Of a stretch of DNA of 64,000 bases, positions 43,234-51,735 are shown in pieces. Under the pieces are notes generated by a model that saw nothing but the letters and a program-made list of their open reading frames with translations, made no database searches and was not told the origin of the DNA. Origin of the DNA: Flavobacterium sp. H122 (GTDB lineage: Bacteria; Bacteroidota; Bacteroidia; Flavobacteriales; Flavobacteriaceae); NCBI RefSeq assembly GCF_004959765.1, contig NZ_SJZD01000004.1, positions 46,424 to 110,423 of the forward strand, read 5' to 3'. Within the stretch, counting starts at the first letter, position 1, and every line of letters starts with the position of its first letter. A program made the translations under genes and the position numbers.

Positions 43234-45069
43234 TTAATACAAAGTATTAGGATTTGAACTATTGTGTATTATTTCTTTTTGAGAATGCTTTGTAATTTCA
43301 GCTGCGGAAGATATCATTACTTCTTTATTTCCATTTAAAATAACATTTTGAACTGAATGTGACTCCAAATTACCCTGAATAAATTCCGTTAAATTACCGG
43401 TAACATTTAACATACTATTTCCGCCAACGAAAGTATTAGCCATCATACCTACGGTAGTTGCTTTATCAACTCCCACTGTTTCAGTCATATTAACCCCGAC
43501 AGAAGTAGTCATGTTACTTCCAACATTTATATTTAGATTTTTACCCACAGTGATATTCATATCATTCGGAGCATTCACGTTAATATTTCCCTGTCCATCC
43601 ATCAACCATGTATTACCGCTTGGGTCTTCTATGAAGATACTTCCTTGTGCATCGTTGAAAATCATTTTCGTGCCTGAGCGTGTGTGAATAACCTTTTGGT
43701 CATTACCTGATGTATTATATCCTGAAATTTCCTGTCCGTTATACTGTGTGCCAATGATGAATGGTTTTTCCGGATTGCCGCCTTCAAAGGAAACAAACAC
43801 TTCTTCTCCTATTTCCGGAATGAAATAAAAACCTTTCCCTGAACCAGCATGCGGTGTAACCAATCGTGTCCAGTCACTTTCATAACCCCAGAAAAATTTT
43901 ACCCGCACGCGTCCCATTCCTGAAGGATCGTTGTTATCAGTCACAATTGCACTTTGTGTTTCGGCTTTGGGATAAGCTAACGGATTCGTATATGGCGGTA
44001 CTTTCACATCTCTGGGTATGGCATCAAACTGACATTCATAATGTCCGAAACCTTTTGAATAATGATGTACTCCGGTAGCAATAAAATCACTCTCGATAGT
44101 GTCTTTTGCAATTGTTACCGTACCACCTATCTGTAAAGGTATTGTGCTTAAACCTGAATATGTCAGTACATTAGCTTCTTTACCCTGCTGGATTAATTCC
44201 TGTACGCGTGTTATATCCTGAGCATCATGTGCATTACTGACAAAAGCGTGATTCACGTTGTTTCTGTCATACACATTCGATGAGGCCTGCTGGGCATTTT
44301 GGGCAATGTAACTTTGGGTATTGTTCTGAGGCTCCAGATTTTTTGCACCAATCTCAGAGGCATAATTATAATCGTATCCCTTGTAAGACACTTTTTGAGG
44401 TCTTAAACGGCTTGTAATTTTAAAATTGTGCAGATTAACCCCGTTGTTCAAAACGGCTTTTGTGGTTTTAATTTCTCCAAACTGCAGATAATCACCATCA
44501 TAATACATCCATTCACCATACTGTGTCGCTAATCTTTGCAAAAACTGGAAATCAGTTTCGTTATACTGAACGATATAGTCACAATTCTTTGCAAATCTAG
44601 TACGGACATTCATGCCTGTAAGGATTCCCTTAGGCATTGAATTGTCGATTTTCTTCACAATTTCTTCTATTGGTCTCGAAAAATAGGTTTCACTTTGTTT
44701 TATTTCGTCCAATAGTACTGTTGGACTTTCCCCAACAATTTGAAAACCTTTTGAAGCGCCGTCATTATTCAGCACTTCCATTTGTGTGATAATCCCCTTA
44801 AAATAAACGTTTTGTCCTTTAGCACTATCCTTCAAGGTCACAATTACTTTCGCGCCCATGTACTGCTTTATAAAATCGGCTTGATTTTTAAAGTCCATTA
44901 CCACATCACCAATCCGCCAGGTAAAGCTGAATGTATGATGTCCTAAAAGACCTTGACTTATCATTAAATTATAATACACGATTTGTCCGCTGTAACTGCC
45001 TATTTGAATGCTCACCTTTTCCTGCATGGCATCGGTGATTTTATTCATTATACTGTTGATAGTGCTCAT
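43234..45069 (-). CDS. vgrG: T6SS spike protein VgrG (TssI)
   Basis: This 611-residue protein has the VgrG layout: N-terminal gp27-like domain (about 1-370, with YIVQYNETDFQFLQRLATQYGEW), an OB-fold gp5-like domain (VRVKFFWGYESDWTRLVTPHAGSGKG, then EIGEEVFVSFEGGNPEKPFIIGT), and a C-terminal beta-helix of short repeats (INVGSNMTTSVGVNMTETVG). It ends without a fused toxin domain, so it is a carrier spike. The downstream Tle1-like gene begins one base after its stop and is the likely cargo. It sits on the tip of the Hcp tube. Confidence 0.95.
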   Translation of the reverse strand: MSTINSIMNKITDAMQEKVSIQIGSYSGQIVYYNLMISQGLLGHHTFSFTWRIGDVVMDFKNQADFIKQYMGAKVIVTLKDSAKGQNVYFKGIITQMEVLNNDGASKGFQIVGESPTVLLDEIKQSETYFSRPIEEIVKKIDNSMPKGILTGMNVRTRFAKNCDYIVQYNETDFQFLQRLATQYGEWMYYDGDYLQFGEIKTTKAVLNNGVNLHNFKITSRLRPQKVSYKGYDYNYASEIGAKNLEPQNNTQSYIAQNAQQASSNVYDRNNVNHAFVSNAHDAQDITRVQELIQQGKEANVLTYSGLSTIPLQIGGTVTIAKDTIESDFIATGVHHYSKGFGHYECQFDAIPRDVKVPPYTNPLAYPKAETQSAIVTDNNDPSGMGRVRVKFFWGYESDWTRLVTPHAGSGKGFYFIPEIGEEVFVSFEGGNPEKPFIIGTQYNGQEISGYNTSGNDQKVIHTRSGTKMIFNDAQGSIFIEDPSGNTWLMDGQGNINVNAPNDMNITVGKNLNINVGSNMTTSVGVNMTETVGVDKATTVGMMANTFVGGNSMLNVTGNLTEFIQGNLESHSVQNVILNGNKEVMISSAAEITKHSQKEIIHNSSNPNTLY

Positions 45070-45124
45070 AGTACCTTAATATTTATGTTTATTTGGATTA
45101 TTAAAATTCTTTATGTTGAAGAAA

Positions 45125-45607
45125 TTATTCTCTAAGACCACTCACTAAATGAATCGATTCACTTGTAACAGTATCATATAGAATTTGATGTTTGTATGGA
45201 AAATAACTCCCTTCAAGGGCAATCTTATTTTTTAAATCATACTTTTTTATAATCGTTTTATCATTTAAATAATCGGTGTAAAATGATAAATCATTTTCTT
45301 TAAACGGGTAATCAACAGGAACTTTCTTAAAAGATTCATTAAATTCATTCACTGTTGAAAAGTTTTTTTTTGCCAGCAGTTCATTTATAAACTTATCGTC
45401 TGCTGTATAAGTAAAATATCCCCAACTCATGAAAGCGGGAGTTACTTCAGAAAATTCGCCATTGCAGTTTTTAATTTCCTTCTTGTTATTTTCTGATAAA
45501 TCCAGAAGTTTTGCCAATTGGTTAACAGGAGATTCTTTCTTCTCCAGAAAAGAGCAACCTAACAATAAAACTGAGAGGAGAAAAAAAATGTATTTTATTT
45601 TATCCAT
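45125..45607 (-). CDS. Lipoprotein, candidate immunity partner of the Hcp-linked gene
   Basis: This 160-residue protein starts MDKIKYIFFLLSVLLLGCSFLEKKES, with lipidated Cys18. The mature part is helical and charged, with no family I recognise. Its start overlaps the end of the upstream 252-residue gene by 13 bp, so the two are translated together. A lipoprotein coupled to an uncharacterised soluble protein between hcp and vgrG is a classic effector-immunity order. The role is inferred. Confidence 0.6.
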   Translation of the reverse strand: MDKIKYIFFLLSVLLLGCSFLEKKESPVNQLAKLLDLSENNKKEIKNCNGEFSEVTPAFMSWGYFTYTADDKFINELLAKKNFSTVNEFNESFKKVPVDYPFKENDLSFYTDYLNDKTIIKKYDLKNKIALEGSYFPYKHQILYDTVTSESIHLVSGLRE

Positions 45608-46353
45608 ATAGTCTCAATGTTGAATTCCTGCCGAAGATCTCCCCCAAAACTTGGAAGTGAAAAATTAAATTCGGATTCTAACTTATTAGAAATAAAAATT
45701 GGAAGTTTTCGTTTGATGGTTTGTCCTCTTGGGGCACTGTCAACCAAATTTTCAATACTGAATCCAAGAGTTTCGTCCAGTTTATTTTGCCAGCTTTTAG
45801 GTAGCCGCGTTCCGGAATACCAATGACTCCTATTACTTACCAATGCTTTTATCGCATAAGAATTATTAGATTTGAACCAATAAATCTTAGTTTTATAGGA
45901 ACCTAAAAACCACTCAACAACTGAATAATAATCTTTTATACCTGTTTCTGAGCCTACAAAATGAAAGCTTGCTTCAAATGGGTTAGGGCGAGCCACATCT
46001 GAAACTTCAAAAAATTTCCTCTTTATAGAATTGCCTGTTCGTGAACCTGAAAAACTTGGTGAATTTGCGATATCTCTTGAAAAAGCACTATTACTGTTAA
46101 AGATAATTTTATCACCTTGCCAGGTTGCGTTTAAAAAAGCAGGTGATGTTTCAAAAAACCATGCATTAAGCAATTCATCCCAATTAGCCGTTGTTCCTGC
46201 TTTAGGCAATTCCGGAAATCTAATCTTTAATGTTTGCTCCAGCTTAATTTTCAACCATTCATAAATTTCCTCTTCTATATCTGAATAGGCACTGAATTTT
46301 AGTTTACGGATAATTTCGTAATCCGGCAGGTGCAAAAAAGCAGTGTTATGCAT
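45595..46353 (-). CDS. Uncharacterised protein downstream of hcp, candidate T6SS effector
   Basis: This 252-residue protein has no signal peptide and no membrane helix. It is rich in aromatic residues (WYSGTRLPKSWQNKLDETLGF, YYSVVEWFLGSYKTKIYWF). I recognise no family or catalytic motif. It lies 11 bp after the second hcp gene and overlaps a lipoprotein gene, so it may be cargo carried inside the Hcp tube with the lipoprotein as immunity protein. Alternatively it is an adaptor or chaperone for Hcp. Both are inferences. Confidence 0.55.
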   Translation of the reverse strand: MHNTAFLHLPDYEIIRKLKFSAYSDIEEEIYEWLKIKLEQTLKIRFPELPKAGTTANWDELLNAWFFETSPAFLNATWQGDKIIFNSNSAFSRDIANSPSFSGSRTGNSIKRKFFEVSDVARPNPFEASFHFVGSETGIKDYYSVVEWFLGSYKTKIYWFKSNNSYAIKALVSNRSHWYSGTRLPKSWQNKLDETLGFSIENLVDSAPRGQTIKRKLPIFISNKLESEFNFSLPSFGGDLRQEFNIETIWIK

Positions 46354-46364
46354 AAATTAAAATT

Positions 46365-46760
46365 TTAAATATCCAAGGTCCAAGGTTTTCCTAAAACCGC
46401 TCCGCTGAAATCAATATCTTTAGCCGATATTACCAAAGCTACCTGCATAGGTACTTCATTTGTAGCACGAAAGCTTTCATGAAAATCGATACAGAATGCC
46501 TTGTCAAATTTTAATTCCTTCATTTTTGACATAGCATCCCTGCGAAAAAAAGTAATCTTCCCGTTCTTGGTCTGGGTACTGCTTATCATCCATTTCATAA
46601 AATCGACGCTCTTGGTCGACTCGATAACAAGTCTGATATTACCTCCCTGAGCAATTGTCTGGGGTTTACCATTGTGATCTACTTCCTGATGGATGTGCAA
46701 ATCAAATTCCAATACGTTATAGGTTTCCCCATCTAATTCCAATTTTGCTAAAAAAGACAT
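46365..46760 (-). CDS. tssD: Hcp tube protein, second paralogue (TssD2)
   Basis: This 131-residue protein resembles the T6SSiii Hcp next door in length and pattern: MSFLAKLELDGETYNVLEFD, the GGNIRLVIESTKS strand, and FFRRDAMSKMKELKFDKAF. Residue identity is partial, so it is an old duplicate rather than a recent one. A separate Hcp next to an uncharacterised gene suggests it carries its own cargo. It is separated from the first hcp by 110 bp with a stem-loop. Confidence 0.9.
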   Translation of the reverse strand: MSFLAKLELDGETYNVLEFDLHIHQEVDHNGKPQTIAQGGNIRLVIESTKSVDFMKWMISSTQTKNGKITFFRRDAMSKMKELKFDKAFCIDFHESFRATNEVPMQVALVISAKDIDFSGAVLGKPWTLDI

Positions 46761-46805
46761 GATATAAAATTTTTAAATGATGTTAGTAATTCTTTACTGT
46801 GATAA

Positions 46806-46829
46806 GGGGATAATTATTATATTATCCCC
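46806..46829. other. Stem-loop between the two hcp genes
   Basis: GGGGATAAT (46806-46814) pairs with ATTATCCCC (46821-46829) over a six-base loop. On the minus (transcribed) strand it is not followed by a T run, so it is more likely an mRNA processing or stabilising element than a full terminator. It would let the first hcp message accumulate above the second. Confidence 0.55.
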
Positions 46830-46870
46830 AAAAATCACAGCTGCACAAATAAGTATTTTGTACTAAGAGA

Positions 46871-47257
46871 TTATACCCACTCGTTTTCGTAAACTCCAGT
46901 TCCCATCTCAATCTTTCTTGCTGAAATAGTGAACGTTTCAGTTAACGGGTTTTCACCAACTGAGTCAAAGTTTTCTTTGTGTTTAACTAAATAACCTTCA
47001 GTAAATTTTAATTCTTTCAACGTAGCATCGCTGTCTCTTTTGAAGAATTTAACGCTTCCGTCTTTACGCTCAAAACTGTTTGTCATCCACTCGAATAATT
47101 CAGTAGATCCAGTTCCTTCAATAGTCACATCAATTTTACCTCCTCTTGTTACTGTAGAAGGACGGCCTGTTGCATCAGTCTCCTGAAACAAACCATAGTT
47201 TACATTCAATACATTGAACTCTTTTCCGCCAACGCTTAATTTTGCTTTAAATGACAT
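46871..47257 (-). CDS. tssD: Hcp tube protein, first paralogue (TssD1)
   Basis: This 128-residue protein has the T6SSiii Hcp pattern: MSFKAKLSVGGKEFNVLNVNYGLFQETD, TRGGKIDVTIEG and KFFKRDSDATLKELKFTEGY. Hexamers stack to form the inner tube that is pushed into target cells. It is preceded by a 307-bp gap containing several inverted repeats, so it probably has its own regulated transcript. This is likely the main structural Hcp. Confidence 0.92.
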   Translation of the reverse strand: MSFKAKLSVGGKEFNVLNVNYGLFQETDATGRPSTVTRGGKIDVTIEGTGSTELFEWMTNSFERKDGSVKFFKRDSDATLKELKFTEGYLVKHKENFDSVGENPLTETFTISARKIEMGTGVYENEWV

Positions 47258-47564
47258 AATAAAATATTTAAAAAATTAATAAATAAAAAACAATACTATA
47301 TATGTACAGAATACGTAAAGTATCCGCATTTAATTTTTATAAAAAAAGATATAGGAGCAGTAAATACTGCATGAGTACAGCTGGGAAGTACTTCCGATGA
47401 ATATCGGTTGCTATACTCTGAAAATGGAGTTAATTCGGAAAATCATAGTCTAAAAATTAAGGTTAAATAAATAATATACCAGATAATAAAAATACACTAC
47501 AATTGTAAGAATTTTATTTCAAATAAAAAAATATTTTGTAATATTTTTCTTAATAACCAAACAG
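47258..47564. other. Structured 307-bp leader region upstream of hcp
   Basis: No gene is visible. The left part is AT-rich. Three inverted repeats cluster at 47357-47370 (GCAGTA-AA-TACTGC), 47384-47395 (GGAAGTACTTCC) and 47394-47407 (CCGAT-GAAT-ATCGG). I did not find a TAnnTTTG promoter on the minus strand here. The cluster could be operator sites, a long structured 5' leader of hcp, or a small RNA. Confidence 0.5.
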
Positions 47565-48098
47565 TTAGAATTTTTTAAGACACTTAATATCTTCGTAGAT
47601 CTGTTGTGCCGTTTTTTTGTCGACTCTAAACTCGTAATCTTTTTGATAGGTATGCACAATAAATCCTTTTATAAGACTTTTGAACATATATTTCACATCA
47701 TATCTTCTTAATTCGACTACGATATTACCTTCACAATTAACCTGATATTTATTTATAAGATCATATTTGTCTTCGTTCACAAATGTCAGCTCTACAACGT
47801 CATCTTTCTTAATACAGGCGTTAAAAGAAAACAATTTTATATATACGAAGATTTTTGAACCTTCCCTTTTAGCCAATTGGAAACTGATATAATCCTGGTC
47901 TGTGTTATAAACTTTAAAATAATACGGTTCAGTATAAGCATATGCCCTATTATCAAGAAAATTCTCTTTACTGCGGGTAATTTTTACTTTATTTTTATAT
48001 CGTATCTTAAGCGAGTCTCTTGCTGATAATTGTGCAAAAGCTATAGTGGAAGAAAATAAAAAAAAGCTTAACAGGTATAGTATTCTTTTTAATTTCAT
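47565..48098 (-). CDS. Secreted protein of unknown function in the T6SS operon
   Basis: This 177-residue protein has a signal peptide (ILYLLSFFLFSSTIAFA) and a mature part rich in Y, F, K and V that looks like a small beta-sandwich, with two or three cysteines (SFNACIKK, KYQVNCEGN, DIKCLKKF). It is not TssE, which is cytoplasmic and gp25-like. It sits after the tssC terminator and before hcp. It could be a periplasmic accessory factor or an unrelated insertion. No family recognised. Confidence 0.6.
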   Translation of the reverse strand: MKLKRILYLLSFFLFSSTIAFAQLSARDSLKIRYKNKVKITRSKENFLDNRAYAYTEPYYFKVYNTDQDYISFQLAKREGSKIFVYIKLFSFNACIKKDDVVELTFVNEDKYDLINKYQVNCEGNIVVELRRYDVKYMFKSLIKGFIVHTYQKDYEFRVDKKTAQQIYEDIKCLKKF

Positions 48099-48116
48099 AA
48101 CAGATTATATATTAAT

Positions 48117-48144
48117 AAAAAAGGGATTTTTCAATCCCTTTTTT
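48117..48144 (-). terminator. Terminator after tssC
   Basis: AAAAAAGGGATT (48117-48128) pairs with AATCCCTTTTTT (48133-48144) over TTTC. On the minus strand it has a T run at its 3' side. It separates the tssQ-to-tssC structural operon from the hcp/effector genes. Confidence 0.85.
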
Positions 48145-48158
48145 ATACAAAGATTAAA

Positions 48159-49526
48159 TTATTTTTGTTCGTATTCAGTATCCCAATCAGTACCGTCATC
48201 TCCTTTTTGTCCTTCCATTTTAATCATGAAATTCTTAGCCGGGAAATATGGTTTCATGTGAATATCCAAATAAATTCTGTCTTTTTGGATAGGATCCTGT
48301 TCAAATCTTCTGATTTCGAAGTTCTCGATTAACTTATCCGGACCGGTAATACCGTCAAGGAACTGAACAATTTGTCCCATGATATCTTTACGTGTTTTAG
48401 CAGTAAAGTTTTCAAAAGCTCTTCTATTAAGGAAATCCATTAACACTTTTGTCACATAGTCAAATACACGAACCACAGAATATGTCTGCAATCCTAAGTT
48501 GTCACCGTTAAATAACGTTTTACCTGAGAAAGCCATTACTTTACCATACTCGTTAACCATAGGAATCAATCCCATGTTTTCCAGATTGGCAATTTCACTT
48601 TTCTTAAGATCAAAACGTACACCGTCTACTTCATTAATACCACCAAACTTTTTACCTGCAGTTACCTGAGACATTAATGTTTTGTAAATTTTACCTGCTA
48701 AAGCTGCTGAAGGCGGCACAAAAAGATCTTCTGATTCACCTAACATATCAAATTTACCTCTACCAACTAACCAGTTACAAGTCATTAAAACGTTTGAACG
48801 GTAAACATCACCACCAGTTAAATAAGCTGCATCAAACATTTCCATTACATCATCCGGTTCATCAAGATGAGCAAAGTCAGTTACCAGCATTACTTTATTT
48901 TCGTGAGCAATTTTAGCCCATTTTTCAACAACTTTATTACTTCCTAAATAACCAGGAATAACTAATAAACCATAGTTATTTTTAAGGTCTAAACGATCAT
49001 AGTTGTCTACTAATTCATTGTGAATTGCATCAATGAAACGAGTATTGTCTAAATCCTGAAGTTGTTCTAAATCTGCATTGATAACTGTAACGTTTCTAAC
49101 TTTATCAGTTTCAGTATTTTTGTAAAACAATCCGATAGTTCTGTATGATTGCTCTAAATCTTTAGTTTCGTGGATTGCAATAGCAAGATTTTTAAGTAAT
49201 GTTTCTTCAGCTACTTTACTCTTATCTTCACTTTGAGCCACCATATCAGTAAGTGAATCATTGTCTTTCAAAACATTAGCCCAAATCTGCAATGTTTTTT
49301 TAAGCATTTCTCTTTCTGATTCTTTATTAGCCTCATTCATGAAAATCTGACGACGTGCTTTTCTGTCAGGATTCATGTTTTGAGCTCCTTCGATAGAAGT
49401 TTCCAATAAATCGAAACCACCATACTTGGCAAGTTTCTCTGCACTTAGCTTTACCGCACCTTCTCTCTTTTTTGGTTCTAAAACTGCAGACTCAGCAGTT
49501 TGAGATTGTAATTGTTCTTTAGCCAT
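48159..49526 (-). CDS. tssC: T6SS sheath large subunit TssC
   Basis: This 455-residue protein matches TssC (VipB). ARRQIFMNE, NYGLLVIPGYLGSNKVVEKWAKIA and a C-terminal SVVRVFDYVTKVLMDFLNRRAFEN region followed by RRFEQDPIQKDRIYLDIHMKPYFPAKNFMIKME are typical. With TssB it forms the contractile sheath around the Hcp tube. It lies 24 bp after tssB and before a terminator. The acidic C-terminus (GDDGTDWDTEYEQK) is the exposed tail. Confidence 0.93.
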   Translation of the reverse strand: MAKEQLQSQTAESAVLEPKKREGAVKLSAEKLAKYGGFDLLETSIEGAQNMNPDRKARRQIFMNEANKESEREMLKKTLQIWANVLKDNDSLTDMVAQSEDKSKVAEETLLKNLAIAIHETKDLEQSYRTIGLFYKNTETDKVRNVTVINADLEQLQDLDNTRFIDAIHNELVDNYDRLDLKNNYGLLVIPGYLGSNKVVEKWAKIAHENKVMLVTDFAHLDEPDDVMEMFDAAYLTGGDVYRSNVLMTCNWLVGRGKFDMLGESEDLFVPPSAALAGKIYKTLMSQVTAGKKFGGINEVDGVRFDLKKSEIANLENMGLIPMVNEYGKVMAFSGKTLFNGDNLGLQTYSVVRVFDYVTKVLMDFLNRRAFENFTAKTRKDIMGQIVQFLDGITGPDKLIENFEIRRFEQDPIQKDRIYLDIHMKPYFPAKNFMIKMEGQKGDDGTDWDTEYEQK

Positions 49527-49550
49527 TTGATTTATATTTTTTGGTGTTTC

Positions 49551-49997
49551 TTATTTTTGATTTAATTCCGCGATTAATTCTTCAATTGTTTCAAGCAAAG
49601 CTTTTTTAGCGTCTGGATTGTCCAAAGCACTTTTTAAGATTTTATTTGTTTTTAACTGCTTGATAATTTTTTGGTACTGATCTTTTTCAGTTTCTAAATT
49701 GGTTAAAAACTTACTTTGAGCTGTAATTCCTTTAACACCAAAATCACCCAAATTATTAAACTTTAATTCTTCATTTTTTGTAGCACCTTCTGCATCTTCA
49801 AAAGAAACCTTAGCAGTAGGTTTAAAATGCGAAAACACTTGTTCAATATTAGTCAATCCCTCAACTAATTCAGGTTTTACTGCAGTATCCCCTGTAAGTT
49901 TTTGTGCGATTAAAGTTTTGTTTTGAGGAATTTCTAAGATTGCTTCGCTAGCATCTAACTTCACTTCGTTCCCCCCGATTCCGTAGTTTGATAACAT
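49551..49997 (-). CDS. tssB: T6SS sheath small subunit TssB
   Basis: This 148-residue protein is the VipA-like partner of TssC. It shows SHFKPTAKVSFEDAEG followed by ELKFNNLGDFGVKGITAQS, the conserved core, then a C-terminal helix (YQKIIKQLKTNKILKSALDN, ALLETIEELIAELNQK). Short spacers to tssO (25 bp) and tssC (24 bp) support a single operon. Confidence 0.9.
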   Translation of the reverse strand: MLSNYGIGGNEVKLDASEAILEIPQNKTLIAQKLTGDTAVKPELVEGLTNIEQVFSHFKPTAKVSFEDAEGATKNEELKFNNLGDFGVKGITAQSKFLTNLETEKDQYQKIIKQLKTNKILKSALDNPDAKKALLETIEELIAELNQK

Positions 49998-50022
49998 AAT
50001 ATCCGATTGTTTTAGTTAATAT

Positions 50023-50538
50023 TTAGTTCGCTTTATTAATTTGTCTGCAAACCTCTAAATCGCGTTTAACGATTTCAAGTTCGCTCTTATACGTTTCAAT
50101 TTGTTGTAAAAGCTTATCCATTTCTTCTTTACTTTCACCCATCATTTGAATACTTTTTTTAGCATCAATCAACTGTCTGTTAGTTAAAATGATATTATCA
50201 TACATATTATCTCTCATCAAACTGTCCTTGGTAGGAATAGATTGCTGCATCGTGATAATTGTAGAAATTGCTTTTTGCTGATTGTAGTAAAAATCCTGTC
50301 CGGGTGCATTTAAAGAATCTATAGATGACTTTAGATCTTCCATGTTCTTTGCAAAATCTTCCTGAAAAAGAAATTCGCGTGTCATCATGTCATTTTCTTT
50401 TTTCAACTCAGTATTTTCTTTCCATGGCAGATAATAATCAAAGAAAATCGCTCCTATGATTACTACTATCGTTATTGAAAAAACTCCAAGAAAAGCCAGA
50501 AAAGATTTTGCTCTCTCTTTTTTATTTAAAACTTCCAT
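50023..50538 (-). CDS. tssO: T6SSiii membrane-complex protein TssO
   Basis: This 171-residue protein has one N-terminal helix (FLAFLGVFSITIVVIIGAIFF, about residues 15-35) and then a periplasmic coiled-coil rod (SIDSLNAPGQDFYYNQQKAI, EEMDKLLQQIETYKSELEIVKRDLEV). This matches TssO, one of the Bacteroidota-specific proteins TssN, O, P, Q and R that replace the TssJLM complex. Assignment rests on position between tssK and tssB, length and topology rather than on a sequence search. Confidence 0.8.
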   Translation of the reverse strand: MEVLNKKERAKSFLAFLGVFSITIVVIIGAIFFDYYLPWKENTELKKENDMMTREFLFQEDFAKNMEDLKSSIDSLNAPGQDFYYNQQKAISTIITMQQSIPTKDSLMRDNMYDNIILTNRQLIDAKKSIQMMGESKEEMDKLLQQIETYKSELEIVKRDLEVCRQINKAN

Positions 50539-50545
50539 TGTATTC

Positions 50546-51712
50546 TTAATCGTCTAAAAATGTTCTACTTCTTTTTGAATTATCTAAAGCTGAATTTTCC
50601 AATTCCAGCCTTTCTTTAACAAAGATTCCGTTATCCTTACGTTTACCAATGTAATCCAAGTGGTTAAGTGTAGAGAACAACTCATCAATGATTCGCATGA
50701 ACTGGAAAGTCTTTTTAACTGTTTTATCAATTTGAGTATGATTATAACCCACATTAACTAAATCAGTAAAAACAAGTTCCAAATCACCTTGGCTCACACC
50801 GCACCATTCCGCGATGTAATTCAACAATTCTTCTTTACCTGCACCCGATTTAGAATCGATATAATTTTTCATAATTCTTGCCAAAGAAATCACGTTGTCA
50901 AACATGTATGCCGGTGGCTGATTTACTGTAAACCATCTGAATGAATTGATATTGTTTCCTAAATACGTAATGATTTTTTCAGAAAGTGCTAAAATCATCA
51001 TAGCCAATTCATTGGTCTGATTTTTTCTGTTGATTTTTTGAGAAATCTGAACAGCATATAATTCTAATTGACCAAAGAATCGGTCAATTTTAGTATGAAT
51101 GTCTATCAATTTCTGATGACTTTGCACGGATGTACATGCCGGTATATAATCGGCCATCAGGAAACTTTCATTTTTATTAATGATAATTTTTCCTAACGTT
51201 ATACTATACCCCCCCTGCCCGCTTTGAACACTGTTCTCTGGAACCAAATGCAGATTATAAGTAGGCATTAAATAAGGATATCTTGGCGGATTTTCTTCCG
51301 GATCAGGTTCACCAAAAGGTCTGCATTCGAACAAGTTTACCGAAACATTTGCCAACAAAACCATATCCTGATCATCATTAAGCTCATAAACAGCCTCTGG
51401 ATAAGGCATTTCTTTATTCAGCATGTAAGAATTATGCGAACTGATATCGATACGGCATCCATTAGGTGTTACAGCATGACATTCTTCAACTTTAACTCTT
51501 AATAGTTTATGGTTGTCAATAATCAATGAAATTTTAATATCCTCATTTGCGTTTTTAAATGGAAGCAACCCATAATTAAGATTATTAAGCTGTGTTCCAA
51601 CTGCATCCCTCATCACATCACTGACATGATCCTGCATTGCAATGAAATGAGACTTATTAATTTTCATCCCGTCAACCCAATTAACGGGAAAATGATTTAG
51701 TTTTTCTAACAT
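50546..51712 (-). CDS. tssK: T6SS baseplate protein TssK
   Basis: This 388-residue protein begins LNHFPVNWVDGMKINKSHFIAMQDHVSDVMRDA, the TssK pattern in which an N-terminal domain like a phage shell follows the W-x-x-G-M-x-x-x-x-x-H/F-F motif. GLLPF, RIDISSHN and the C-terminal helical head (FQFMRIIDELFSTLNHLDYIG) fit. TssK trimers join the baseplate to the membrane complex. It lies between tssN and tssO with 7-23 bp gaps. Confidence 0.9.
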   Translation of the reverse strand: MLEKLNHFPVNWVDGMKINKSHFIAMQDHVSDVMRDAVGTQLNNLNYGLLPFKNANEDIKISLIIDNHKLLRVKVEECHAVTPNGCRIDISSHNSYMLNKEMPYPEAVYELNDDQDMVLLANVSVNLFECRPFGEPDPEENPPRYPYLMPTYNLHLVPENSVQSGQGGYSITLGKIIINKNESFLMADYIPACTSVQSHQKLIDIHTKIDRFFGQLELYAVQISQKINRKNQTNELAMMILALSEKIITYLGNNINSFRWFTVNQPPAYMFDNVISLARIMKNYIDSKSGAGKEELLNYIAEWCGVSQGDLELVFTDLVNVGYNHTQIDKTVKKTFQFMRIIDELFSTLNHLDYIGKRKDNGIFVKERLELENSALDNSKRSRTFLDD

Positions 51713-51735
51713 ATCTCTTTACTTATTTGTGTTAT

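Noticed and set aside
47565..48098. Calling this gene tssE
   Set aside because: It has a signal peptide and no gp25-like pattern; TssE is a cytoplasmic baseplate protein.
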